Of a stretch of DNA of 64,000 bases, positions 26,417-34,485 are shown one piece after another. How positions within the stretch are numbered: the stretch's first letter is position 1; every line of letters begins with the position of its first letter. The position numbers were made by a program, and so were the translations under genes. Source of the stretch: Bradyrhizobium sp. 1(2017) (GTDB lineage Bacteria; Pseudomonadota; Alphaproteobacteria; Rhizobiales; Xanthobacteraceae); contig NZ_CP050022.2 in the NCBI RefSeq assembly GCF_011602485.2, forward strand, positions 6,406,001 to 6,470,000, read 5' to 3'. The notes beneath the pieces are model-generated. The model saw nothing but the letters and a program-made list of their open reading frames with translations. It was not told the DNA's origin and made no database searches.

Positions 26417-26439
26417 ATTGACCGAACGGTTCGGTCAAT
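26417..26439. promoter_or_regulatory. perfect palindromic TetR operator
   Basis: An 11-bp arm ATTGACCGAAC and its exact reverse complement GTTCGGTCAAT flank a central G. The site lies between the divergent emrA-like and tetR genes. Each arm contains a TTGACC promoter -35 like hexamer: on the plus strand GATAAT follows at 26443-26448, and on the minus strand GATATT-like sequence follows. The operator therefore overlaps both promoters, matching a repressor of the pump and of itself. Confidence 0.8.
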
Positions 26440-26537
26440 CTAGATAATATTCCCGGTTGGACCCTACTGGCCCGAATCCTTTATTTGGGTTTCATAGGTC
26501 AACATCCCGGCCAGAAACCTTCCGAGACCCTAAACCA

Positions 26538-27173
26538 ATGGTTGTAGCTGCCAGCGAACGCCTGCACGTCGTCCAGGAAGAGGACAGCACCAAGCGGCGC
26601 CAGATCCTGGACGGGGCCCGCAAGGTGTTCATGGCGCTCGGCTTCGACGGCGCCAGCATGGGCGAGATCGCGCGCGCGGCGCAGGTCTCCAAGGGCACGC
26701 TCTACGTCTATTTCGCCGACAAATGCGCGCTGTTCGAAGCCATCCTCGAAGAGGAAGCGCTCGAGCATGGCCAGGTCGTGTTCAATTTCGATCCCGCGCG
26801 CGATGCCGAAACCACGCTGAAGGAGTTCGGCCGGGCCTACCTCCATCTGCTCTGCCGGCCCGGCGGCGGATCGGCGATCCGGACCGTGATGGCGATCGCC
26901 GAGCGCATGCCCGATGTCGGCCGCCGTTACTATGCACGGGTGCTGGACAAGACCATCAACCGCCTCTCCGAATATCTCAGGGTCCATGTCGCCGCCGGCG
27001 ATCTCATGATCGACGATTGCGATCTTGCGGCCTCGCAATTCATGGAACTCTGCAAGGCCTCACTCTTCCTGCCCTTCGTCTTCCAGGCCGCGCCCGCGCC
27101 CTCGGACGAGCGAATGACCGAAGTGATCGACAGCGCGACGCGGATGTTCCTGGCGGCATACCAGGCGAAGTGA
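26538..27173 (+). CDS. TetR/AcrR family repressor of the Emr pump
   Basis: A 211-residue TetR-family regulator. The HTH spans residues about 20-65 (RRQILDGARKVFMALGFDGA, MGEIARAAQVSKGTLYVYFA) and a helical ligand domain follows, ending in a DUF-like C-terminal bundle (RYYARVLDKTINRLSEYL). I choose the ATG at 26538 (MVVAASERLH), after which the HTH starts; the frame is open from 26457 but that part overlaps the promoter. It sits about 100 bp from a perfect 23-bp palindrome in the divergent promoter and is expected to repress emrAB, with the drug as inducer. Confidence 0.93.
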   Translation: MVVAASERLHVVQEEDSTKRRQILDGARKVFMALGFDGASMGEIARAAQVSKGTLYVYFADKCALFEAILEEEALEHGQVVFNFDPARDAETTLKEFGRAYLHLLCRPGGGSAIRTVMAIAERMPDVGRRYYARVLDKTINRLSEYLRVHVAAGDLMIDDCDLAASQFMELCKASLFLPFVFQAAPAPSDERMTEVIDSATRMFLAAYQAK

Positions 27174-27227
27174 CGACCAGCAGGCCGCGCGTTGCGAAGC
27201 CCGGCACCGCCACTCTATATTGCGGCC

Positions 27228-27566
27228 ATGTCTCGTGATCTTCGTCCGCCGGTCGACATCCTCCATTATGAGATCGTCCAGGAACAGGCCTCGGCGCTTG
27301 GGCGGATGGGCCGCGCGCTCGAACAGACGCTGGCGCGCCTGCGCGAATTCGACGCCGCCTACGCGCACGCGGAGATACCGGCCTCGCTGCAGCCGGCGCG
27401 GCGCAAGCTGGTCGCGGAAGCCGGCCAGGCGCTCTGGATGTTCGTGGTGCAGCGTGAGGCAACCGGCTTGCGCGACAGCCGCCATATCATGCGGACCTAC
27501 AACGTCCCGGCCGAGGTGCAGCGGTGCATGGGGCTGGCCCCTGCGCCATCGCGGCCGACCTCGTAA
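27228..27566 (+). CDS. conserved small hypothetical protein
   Basis: A 112-residue soluble protein starting MSRDLRPPVDILHYEIVQEQ. It is almost entirely helical, with ASALGRMGRALEQTLARL in the N-half and a C-half LVAEAGQALWMFVVQREATG then RDSRHIMRTYNVPAEV. It looks like an alphaproteobacterial domain of unknown function (possibly DUF6665, not confirmed). The ATG at 27228 is preferred over one 12 codons upstream that overlaps the 3' region of the TetR gene. It is 54 bp after tetR on the same strand. Confidence 0.72.
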   Translation: MSRDLRPPVDILHYEIVQEQASALGRMGRALEQTLARLREFDAAYAHAEIPASLQPARRKLVAEAGQALWMFVVQREATGLRDSRHIMRTYNVPAEVQRCMGLAPAPSRPTS

Positions 27567-27569
27567 AAC

Positions 27570-27633
27570 GTAGCCCGCATCAGCGCGGCGCGCGGGAGAC
27601 TGCCCCGGATGTCGCTGCGCTCATCCGGGCTAC
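27570..27633. repeat. TAGCCCG palindromic repeat
   Basis: Arms GTAGCCCGCATCAGCG and CGCTCATCCGGGCTAC enclose a 30-bp GC-rich centre. The same repeat family, with GCGAAGCGATAT arms, is at 63099-63170. It lies between the hypothetical gene and the extensin-like gene. Confidence 0.7.
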
Positions 27634-27651
27634 CAGGGAGGCCAGCCGCCC

Positions 27652-28866
27652 CTATTCGTCGACGTAGTCGTCTTCGTCGCGCTTGTGTGCGGCGCTCTTG
27701 CGTGCACCGAGCGAACCGGTGACGGAGGCATCGCGCGCGTTGGCATAGGGGCTGCGCGATTGCGCACGCGCGGCGACCGCCTCGCCGGAGGCGGCGGCCG
27801 GCTGGCAGATCAGGCGACGGCTGGCGCGGCGCATCAGGTCGACGTGGATGTGATCGTAGTGAAAGACGTTGGAGCCCGGCGCGAGCACGGTCGTGAAATG
27901 CGCGCAGGCACCCGCCTGCACGTCGCGCAGGAAGCCCTGCTCCTCCGGCACCCCGCGCCAGCCGTCCTTCACGGTGACGCGGCGGCCGTCGGCCAGCACG
28001 AAGGCGGAGATGTCGAGCGCATTGCCGAAGGCGTGCTCGGAAATGTGGGCGCGCGAGTTGCCGTTCATGCCGCGGCAGGAATAGGCCGAGATCTGCTTGA
28101 TCTCGGCGACGCGCACCCCGAACCAGCGCATGGCCGAGGGCTGCACGGTATCGGCGAGCCAACGGTCGAGCTCGGACACGATCGGACAGGCGAGTGTCGC
28201 GGTCGGCTTGATCGCAACGGGGCCGACCGCGGTGACGGGATTGCCCTGCGCCGGGCCAAGACGCGGCAGCGGCTGCTGCGCGGGCGCCTGCGAGTAAGGT
28301 GCCGGACCTGCAGGCCGCGCCGGATAGCTCGGTGCATTCATGTAGCGCGAGGCGCCCGCGGCATCGGTGCCCTCGGGTGGCAGATCGATCTCGTCTTCCT
28401 GCGGCGCCACGCCGGGCGCGTTCAGCGACATCGGCCCCGACGAGGCCCCATAGCCGGACGGCTGGCGTAACGCGCTCTCGGGGTAATTCGACCGTTGCGG
28501 ATAGGAGGATGCCGGATAGTTCTGGCCCTGCGGGTAATTCGATCGTGGCTGCGTCACCGGCCAGCGCGGCTGGTTGCCGATGCTGCCGGGCGGACGCAAT
28601 GGCTCGTCGGCAAAGCCATAGGTGCTCGAGGCCTCGCCGATAGCGGCGACCTTGAGTGGAAATTCGGCGCCGCATTGGCCGGGGCCGGAAATCGGGTCGA
28701 TGCGGACGATGTCCGCACCCTCCTTGACCGCCCCCGATTTCAGGCACGCCGCTTCCGCCTCGGCTCGCCATGGTTCGCGTTCGGCCTGGAAGAAGCCGCG
28801 CCCGCAACCCGCTAGCGAAACAAGGACGATGGAGCCGACGAGATACAAACGAACTCCGCGCGTCAT
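27652..28866 (-). CDS. extensin-family lipoprotein
   Basis: A 404-residue exported protein. The N-terminus is a lipoprotein signal peptide with lipobox LAGC (Cys 21). Residues 85-195 are a Pro/Tyr/Gln-rich low-complexity linker (RSNYPQGQNYPASSYPQRSN). The C-terminal extensin-like domain (230-370) has CPIVSELDRWLADTVQPSAM, SAYSCRGMNG, ISEHAFGNALDISAFVLADG and FHYDHIHVDL, a His/Asp arrangement similar to the D-Ala-D-Ala carboxypeptidase-like MepA/VanY fold. It may act on the cell wall; activity is inferred. A basic tail with RDEDDYVDE ends the protein. Confidence 0.88.
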   Translation of the reverse strand: MTRGVRLYLVGSIVLVSLAGCGRGFFQAEREPWRAEAEAACLKSGAVKEGADIVRIDPISGPGQCGAEFPLKVAAIGEASSTYGFADEPLRPPGSIGNQPRWPVTQPRSNYPQGQNYPASSYPQRSNYPESALRQPSGYGASSGPMSLNAPGVAPQEDEIDLPPEGTDAAGASRYMNAPSYPARPAGPAPYSQAPAQQPLPRLGPAQGNPVTAVGPVAIKPTATLACPIVSELDRWLADTVQPSAMRWFGVRVAEIKQISAYSCRGMNGNSRAHISEHAFGNALDISAFVLADGRRVTVKDGWRGVPEEQGFLRDVQAGACAHFTTVLAPGSNVFHYDHIHVDLMRRASRRLICQPAAASGEAVAARAQSRSPYANARDASVTGSLGARKSAAHKRDEDDYVDE

Positions 28867-29056
28867 GCACGCACGTTCGGTGAATTTACTTAAAGACTCT
28901 TCAACATGTCGATTTCAGTTTCCCTTAACCATGGCGGCTCGCGCGCGCTAAAGCGCTGCCAGTTCCGAGCGGCAGGAAGGCTGACTTTTTCGGGCAGCGA
29001 CTTTCTGTTAACCATAAAGCGCTCGCGCGGGGCGGCGCGACAGCGGGAGCGACCTC

Positions 29057-29140
29057 ATGACGTTCGCCGGGACACTGAGCGTTATCACCGCGTACCTCGC
29101 CATCGCCTTCGTCGGCGCCATCGTGCTCGGCATGATCTAG
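29057..29140 (+). CDS. 27-residue single-pass membrane peptide
   Basis: A 28-codon frame, too short for standard gene callers, reads MTFAGTLSVITAYLAIAFVG and then AIVLGMI before TAG. It is nearly all hydrophobic, one membrane span, with a GGGAG ribosome site eight bases upstream of the ATG. It sits in a 500-bp region that otherwise holds only a repeat and a frameshifted gene. Very similar small peptides are known in many alphaproteobacteria near envelope genes, but no function is assigned. The lack of stop codons and the clean helix make it plausible; confirmation needs translation evidence. Confidence 0.5.
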   Translation: MTFAGTLSVITAYLAIAFVGAIVLGMI

Positions 29141-29178
29141 AAGCGCATCAAACGCATCGAAGGCGGTCCCCTTCTTCC

Positions 29179-29322
29179 TTCTCCCCTTGCGGGAGAAGGT
29201 GGCGCGAAGCGCCGGATGAGGGGTTGCTTCAGCGAATTCAAATGCAAGAGGATTGCTCGCGGAGAGAGACCCCTCACCCGCCGAGCTTCGCTCGGCACCC
29301 TCTCCCGCAAGGGGAGAGAGGA
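29179..29322. repeat. TTCTCCCC palindromic repeat
   Basis: Left block TTCTCCCCTTGCGGGAGAAG and GCGCCGGATGAGGGGTTG; right block ACCCCTCACCCGCCGAGC and CCCGCAAGGGGAGAGAGG. The two halves pair as an imperfect 144-bp inverted repeat. Element of a widespread rhizobial repeat type. Confidence 0.7.
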
Positions 29323-29334
29323 AAACGCGCGCAC

Positions 29335-30205
29335 TTACGACCGCGCGCTCCATTGCCGCGACGTCGTGATCACCTGCCCCCGCTGCTCCTCGACGCGCGT
29401 CCAGTCGTTGCCGGAGCAAAAGAAATGGCCGATCGCGCAGGCTTCGACGTGTAGCTTGCCGGAGCTCTTCAGCGTCATCGTCGCGTGATAGGTGTTGCCG
29501 CTGAGGCGGCTGTAGATGCTGCCGGCCCAGACGTCATGTGATTTCGGCTTCATGTTGACGAGCACGCTCTCGCCACGGTTTGAGGCCTCGGTCAGTACGT
29601 AACCGCACAATGCGGGTCCGCAGCGCTCGATGCGAACCGTGCCGTTGGCCCCGTTGCTCTCCCATTCGCCGAGTGGCGTAGAGGCCGGCTCGTCTGAGCT
29701 GTGCGATCGTCATGCCTTGCTTCGGAGCGAGGACCGGCGGCTCCAAGCGCGATGGATCGAGCGCAACATTCGTCGCCGGACCTGTGCGCGGCAGATCAAC
29801 CCGCGGCGGATTGGGGCTCAGCGTCTCAGGCCTTGCCATCTCCAATCTTGGCGCCGGCGGCGGCGCGACGGGCTGCGAAGTCGTCGCGGCAAGGACGGGC
29901 CGCGGCGGTGGCGGCACGGCCGCGGTCGCTTGTGGCGGCCGGACCGGCGCCTCGGGACAAACCGGCCGCGGCGCCTGGACGACCGGCGCGGACGGGCGTT
30001 GCGAGGCCGGTGCCGTGCCGGGATCTTCCATCGGGCGGAGGCTGCGACTGGATACCGAGACGCAGGAAGCCGACCGGCAATTGCGCGGGGCTTCGACGTG
30101 GAAGCGGTGGCCGCCGATCGAGAAGGAATAGGAGCCGGCCTCGGCTGCAGGCGCCATCGCCATCAGAGCGATCAATGTCCCAAGCGAAGTCACCAGCCGC
30201 TTCAT
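29335..30205 (-). pseudogene. DUF2147-type secreted protein, frameshifted
   Basis: A paralogue of the adjacent intact gene at 30399-31154, broken by a frame change. The N-terminal frame (30205 down to about 29709) has a signal peptide (MKRLVTSLGTLIALMAMAPA), the segment SFSIGGHRFHVEAPRNC and a Pro-rich linker. The conserved DUF2147 end (PLGEWESNGANGTVRIERCG, CGYVLTEASNRGESVLVNMK, CSGNDWTRVEEQ) is in the other frame, from 29709 to 29335. The shift needed is one base, somewhere between about 29709 and 29660. In the neighbouring gene these parts are fused in one frame. Either a recent pseudogene, a sequencing error, or a recoded gene. Confidence 0.8.
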
Positions 30206-30398
30206 CGACGCCCCTCCTCGTGTCGCTGCGAGATTATCCGGATGGAGGATGACCGAATGTGCGCGGGCTCACGCAGGCGGCCGCGACCGTTGTGACGTCT
30301 ATCACAGAAGGCAGGGCGGCTCCGGCGTAGGGTCGAGCCACGTTTCATCCACCAGCGACGTCAGTCCAGATCCGGACCAGGCCATTTCGGAGGTTGTC

Positions 30399-31154
30399 AT
30401 GAACAAGCTCACCATCGCCGCCACCGCGCTCTTGCTCGCATCCACCGCCGCCGCGCACGCCGGCAACACGATCTCGTTCCAGATCGAAGGCCAGCAGATC
30501 CGCATCGAGACGCCGCGCAACTGCGCCTCGCTCAATTGCGTGACCATCGTCGCGCCGGGCCTGTCGGACAAGCCGATCAAGCTGAACAACATCAACCTCA
30601 AGGGCCTCGGCGGCTCCAAGGACGATGACGTCGAACCCGCGCCGGCTCCGGCGGCCACGACGGCGCAGCCTGCACCGGCTCCGGTGCAGCAGCAGCCCGC
30701 GCCGCAGGCGCCGGTGCAAGCGACCGCGCCGGCGGTGACGGCGCCCTCGGCTCCCGCCCCGTCCGCCAGCTTCGACAACACGCAGCCCGCACCCGTCGCC
30801 GCGCCTGCTCCCGTTGCTGCTGCTCCCGCGCCGGCCCCGGCTCCGGTTGCCGCCGCGCCCGTTGCGGCTGCGAACTCGCCGATCGGCGTGTGGGCGACCG
30901 AAGAGAACAAGGGCAACGTCCGGGTCGAGCAGTGCGGTGCCAATCTCTGCGGTTACGCCGAGAAGACCAACGAGCGCGTCCTGATCAACATGAAGCCCGA
31001 GGGCTCGAAGTGGAGCGGCCGCATTCGCGATCCCAACTCCGGCCGCAATTACGACTCGACCATCGCGATGAAGGGCCCGAATGCGATGCGCGTGCAAGGC
31101 TGCGCCTTCGGCGGCATGTTCTGCGGCGGTCAGACCTGGAAGCGCGTGAGCTGA
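30399..31154 (+). CDS. DUF2147 secreted protein with Ala/Pro linker
   Basis: A 251-residue exported protein. Signal peptide MNKLTIAATALLLASTAAAH with cleavage after AHA, then an N-terminal segment ISFQIEGQQIRIETPRNCAS shared with the broken paralogue next door, then about 90 residues of Ala/Pro/Val low complexity, then a DUF2147-like domain at 165-251 (SPIGVWATEENKGNVRVEQCG, CGYAEKTNERVLINMKPEGS, GRIRDPNSGRNYDSTIAMKG, CGGQTWKRVS) with four Cys. DUF2147 proteins bind small ligands or act in stress in the periplasm; the role here is unknown. The ATG at 30399 is at the signal peptide; upstream in-frame sequence is not. Confidence 0.85.
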   Translation: MNKLTIAATALLLASTAAAHAGNTISFQIEGQQIRIETPRNCASLNCVTIVAPGLSDKPIKLNNINLKGLGGSKDDDVEPAPAPAATTAQPAPAPVQQQPAPQAPVQATAPAVTAPSAPAPSASFDNTQPAPVAAPAPVAAAPAPAPAPVAAAPVAAANSPIGVWATEENKGNVRVEQCGANLCGYAEKTNERVLINMKPEGSKWSGRIRDPNSGRNYDSTIAMKGPNAMRVQGCAFGGMFCGGQTWKRVS

Positions 31155-31165
31155 CGCGCGGAGCG

Positions 31166-31273
31166 CGTCATCCCGGGGCGATGCGCAGCATCGAACCCGG
31201 GATCTCGAGCCACACGCTTGCGCTAGCACTTCGTCATTCCGGGTTCGCGACTTCGTCGCGCCCCGGAATGACG
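31166..31273. repeat. CGTCATTCCGGG palindromic repeat
   Basis: Left CGTCATCCCGGGGCGATGCG, right CGCGCCCCGGAATGACG with inner TCGAACCCGGGATCTCGAG and TTCGTCATTCCGGGTTCGCG copies. It fills the gap between the DUF2147 gene and the FecR-domain gene. Confidence 0.65.
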
Positions 31274-31419
31274 AACAAGAATGGAGCGCCACGTCCCTGC
31301 AACCAAGAAGTGGCGTTTGAACGTTCGCCCCGCCCTTGCGACAGGTGTTCATCCACCATTCAGCTGTCCCCGGCTGAAATCCGCAGCTCTCGCCTCGCGT
31401 TTCTCACCGGGACCTCCCC

Positions 31420-32841
31420 TTGACTTCATTGGTAGCCTGGCGCCGCTTCGTCTTCGCGCTCGCCCTGCTGGCCCTGCCGCCGGCAGGCAGCAGCGTGGCG
31501 TTCGCATCCGAAACGATGGAGCTTGCCCAGGCGCAGCCGCCAGCACAGCCGACGCCCGCCCCCTCCTCAACGCCATCGGCGTCGCCTAGTCCCGCACCTG
31601 ACGCACAACCCGCCGCCGTCGAGCCGATTGGCAACGTCGCGACCGTGACGGGGATTGCGACCGTGATCCGCGACAAGAACTCGTACCCGCTGCGCGTGCG
31701 CGACGACATCTATCTCAACGACGTCGTCCAAACCTCGTCGAACTCCTCGCTCGGCATCACCTTCAACGATGCGACCACGTTCAACCTCTCCGCCAGCGCC
31801 AGGATCACCATCGACAATTACGTCTATGAAGACGGCGGCAAGCAGAACGCCGCGATCTTCGACGTCGGCAAGGGCACGGTTGCCTTCGTTGCCGCAGCGG
31901 TGGCGAAGACCGGCAACATGAAGATCACGACGCCGACCGCGACGCTCGGCATCCGCGGCACCACCGGCGTCGTCGACGTGCCGGAAGGTGCGGCGGCGAG
32001 CCGGACCGGCAACGTCAACATCAAGCTCTATCCCGACGCCGACGGCCGGGTCGGGCATATCGACGTCGACGAGCGCAGCAGCGGCACGCGGCTCGGCGCG
32101 CTGACGCAAGCGTCCAGCGGCTTTGCGATCCGGCCGGGTGCAGGTGCAGGCGCCGGCGGCGTCATGCGCTTTGCCGCAGTGCCGATCGCGATTCCGGCGC
32201 AGCAGATCGCGCGCGACCGCGGCTTCGTCAGCCAGGTGCATCTGGCGCAGAGCACGGGCCGGCAGATCGTCACCGAGCAGCGGGACTTCCGCCGCGCCAA
32301 TCCGGGCGCGCTCAGCCGCATTCCGCGGCCGGGCCAACCGCAGCAGCGGCCATTGCGGCCGAATACGCCCCCAGGCCTGCAACCGCAGCGGCCGAACGGC
32401 CAGCCCGGCCAGAACATCCGTCCAGGTCGGCAGCCGGATACGCCGAACCGGCAAGGCGCGCAGCCGCCGCAGCGGCAGGGCCAGGGACAACAAGGCGGAC
32501 AGAAAGGCGGCGCGGTGCAGCCGGGTGGCCGGCGCGCGGGCCAGGAACAGCAGCGGCAAGGCGAGCAACACCAGGGGCCGCAACGTCAGGGCCGACAGCA
32601 AGGCGCCGGTCGGCCGCAAGGTGCGCCACGCATCGGACAAGGCATGCAGCCCGGTGGCATACAGCAGCCACAGGGGCCGCAGACGGGATTCCAGCCCGGC
32701 CAGCCGACACAGCCGCCCGCGGCCCAGCAGCCAGGCGGCATCCAGCGCCAAGGCGGTTTCCAGCAGCGGCTTCCCAGCGCACAACGTCCTGCGGCGCCAC
32801 GCAAGCCCGCGCCTGCTTCGAGGGACAAGGAGCGTCGGTGA
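31420..32841 (+). CDS. FecR-domain exported protein with Gln/Pro/Arg-rich tail
   Basis: A 473-residue protein, start TTG at 31420 with GGGACC upstream. Signal peptide about residues 1-35, then an Ala/Pro linker, then a FecR domain (residues 70-230): VATVTGIATVIRDKNSYPLR, DDIYLNDVVQTSSNSSLGIT, FNDATTFNLSASARITIDNY, GKGTVAFVAAAVAKTGNMKI and TATLGIRGTTGVV. This is the type used in periplasmic signalling or as a beta-solenoid adhesin-like domain. From about 280 the sequence is a long low-complexity tail of Gln, Gly, Pro and Arg (about 190 residues). No FecI sigma factor is adjacent, so classical surface signalling is unlikely. Function unknown. Confidence 0.82.
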   Translation: MTSLVAWRRFVFALALLALPPAGSSVAFASETMELAQAQPPAQPTPAPSSTPSASPSPAPDAQPAAVEPIGNVATVTGIATVIRDKNSYPLRVRDDIYLNDVVQTSSNSSLGITFNDATTFNLSASARITIDNYVYEDGGKQNAAIFDVGKGTVAFVAAAVAKTGNMKITTPTATLGIRGTTGVVDVPEGAAASRTGNVNIKLYPDADGRVGHIDVDERSSGTRLGALTQASSGFAIRPGAGAGAGGVMRFAAVPIAIPAQQIARDRGFVSQVHLAQSTGRQIVTEQRDFRRANPGALSRIPRPGQPQQRPLRPNTPPGLQPQRPNGQPGQNIRPGRQPDTPNRQGAQPPQRQGQGQQGGQKGGAVQPGGRRAGQEQQRQGEQHQGPQRQGRQQGAGRPQGAPRIGQGMQPGGIQQPQGPQTGFQPGQPTQPPAAQQPGGIQRQGGFQQRLPSAQRPAAPRKPAPASRDKERR

Positions 32842-32951
32842 CGGTGCCGCTCCCCACCATGAGGATCGCGTGAGTGCAGCCCTGGTGCGATCTCAACCGC
32901 ATTGACTCGCGCATGCAACTTCAATCGCAAGTCGCCCGACGCAACGAGACC

Positions 32952-33518
32952 TCACGCCTCGCCGCGCAGCCAGGCCCGCACCTTCTGCAACAGGCCATGC
33001 CGCAATTCGTCGACCGAGGCGGCTTCAGCCGGCGTCAGCGTCTGCAAGGCCGCATCGAGGTCGTCAGCCGCCGGCGGCGGCTCGGGAGTGGCTGCAGGCA
33101 CCAGCCCCGCAGCCGCGAGCGCGATCGGCCCAATTTGCGTGAGAAACGCGCGCTCATACTCGCGCGACAGCCGTGCGATGGCATCGTCCAGCGTCAGCCA
33201 GTCCACCGCCTTGATGTCGTCCATCAGCTTGCGGACGGGGCCGCCATCGGCCTCCATGCGCCAGAAATGCACGGCCTTGGTGCGCCCGCCCGACTGATAG
33301 ACCAGCGTGCCCAGAAATTCGTGGATGGCGACATCGTGGCCGGTCTCCTCCAGCACTTCGCGGTGCGCGGCCTCCTTCGGCGTCTCGCCATTGTCGAGCT
33401 TGCCCTTGGGCAGGACCCATTCATTGCGCTTGCGCTGACGCACCACTGCAACCAGCGGCGGCGCACCTCGCCGCAACACAATACCCCCCGCCGCAAGTAC
33501 CGGCGCCCGCGCCATCAC
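32952..33518 (-). CDS. Nudix hydrolase
   Basis: A 188-residue pyrophosphohydrolase. The Nudix box is perfect: GKLDNGETPKEAAHREVLEE with TGHDV after it (G-x5-E-x7-REUxEExGU). The N-terminus has AAGGIVLRRGAPPLVAVVRQ. It hydrolyses a nucleoside diphosphate-linked substrate (NUDIX type unknown, such as diadenosine polyphosphates or oxidised nucleotides). Its C-terminal 60 residues are outside the core. It lies 68 bp downstream of psd's stop on the same strand, with no clear operon link. Confidence 0.9.
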   Translation of the reverse strand: MMARAPVLAAGGIVLRRGAPPLVAVVRQRKRNEWVLPKGKLDNGETPKEAAHREVLEETGHDVAIHEFLGTLVYQSGGRTKAVHFWRMEADGGPVRKLMDDIKAVDWLTLDDAIARLSREYERAFLTQIGPIALAAAGLVPAATPEPPPAADDLDAALQTLTPAEAASVDELRHGLLQKVRAWLRGEA

Positions 33519-33586
33519 TCATTACCCGTCGTGTCGCCGAATCGCTTCCGCGGACGATATAGGCGGCGGGCGCGGCGGATTAAAGG

Positions 33587-34450
33587 CTACCTTCTCTTCA
33601 ACAGCGCTTGACCTGCGCGAATGCGAGTGCCTTCGCCAATGCCGTCGCAGAACGCGAAATCGCCGGGCGCCAGGATGATGATGGTCGAGCCGTGCTCGAA
33701 CCAGCCGAGCTCCTCGCCCTTGGTCACGTTGACGTCGCAGGGGAAATTGACGGGACCGCGGGTTTGCGCGTTCAGCACCATGTCGAGGAAGTGCAGACGG
33801 ATGCTCGCCACTAGGATCGCGGCAACCGGCACCAGCGTCACGGCCTCGCCGGTCGACAGATGCGTGCGGATCACGGCGCGCTCGTTCTTGCAGAACAGCC
33901 GCTCGACGCGCTTGAGCGCGATCGGGTTGACGTTCCAGACGTCGCCATGGATCAGCGTGACCCGCTCGATATGCGCGTCACAGGGCGCATGGAAGCGATG
34001 GTACATGCTCGACGTCAGCCGCAGCGTGACGAAGGAGCCGTTGCGGTGCTGGTCGACCAAAGCTGAATCACCGAGCAAGTCGAGCAGCGAGTAAGGCGCG
34101 CCCTTGACCTGGAACAGCTCGGTGTCGGCGATCTTCCCATGGGCCCCGACGATGCCGTCGGACGGGCTGGCGACAATGGAAGGGTCGGGATCAAAGGGGC
34201 GCAGGCCCGGCTTGAGCTCCCGGGTGAAGCAGTCGTGCAGGCTCCTGAAATGCGTCTTGCGCGCCTCCGACAGATCGAGGTCGGAGAACAGTTTCCACAG
34301 CGCGATCGAGAAGTCCCGCACCAGCGGATTCTCGATCTTGGAGAACCAGCCCATGAAGCGGGTCAGCGCCGCGCGGGGGATGCGGTTGGTCAACAGGAAG
34401 TTGAGGTCTTCCTGCTGGGTGAAAGAGGCGATGAGGGCTTTGACTGTCAT
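33587..34450 (-). CDS. psd: phosphatidylserine decarboxylase (proenzyme)
   Basis: Psd converts phosphatidylserine to phosphatidylethanolamine, the substrate for the methyltransferase encoded in the same neighbourhood. The 287-residue proenzyme has SPSDGIVGAHGKI, SSMYHRFHAPCDAHIERV with the conserved His, RAVIRTHLSTGEAVTLVPV, and the self-cleavage site EHGSTIIIL. The last places the pyruvoyl-forming Ser at 255 (GST, usual LGST with His for Leu). There is no N-terminal signal. The start is separated by only 35 bp from a divergent aminotransferase start. Family identity is certain. Confidence 0.95.
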   Translation of the reverse strand: MTVKALIASFTQQEDLNFLLTNRIPRAALTRFMGWFSKIENPLVRDFSIALWKLFSDLDLSEARKTHFRSLHDCFTRELKPGLRPFDPDPSIVASPSDGIVGAHGKIADTELFQVKGAPYSLLDLLGDSALVDQHRNGSFVTLRLTSSMYHRFHAPCDAHIERVTLIHGDVWNVNPIALKRVERLFCKNERAVIRTHLSTGEAVTLVPVAAILVASIRLHFLDMVLNAQTRGPVNFPCDVNVTKGEELGWFEHGSTIIILAPGDFAFCDGIGEGTRIRAGQALLKRR

Positions 34451-34485
34451 GAATCTGTCAGCTCGCAGGGTTAGCGCTTGTTGTC

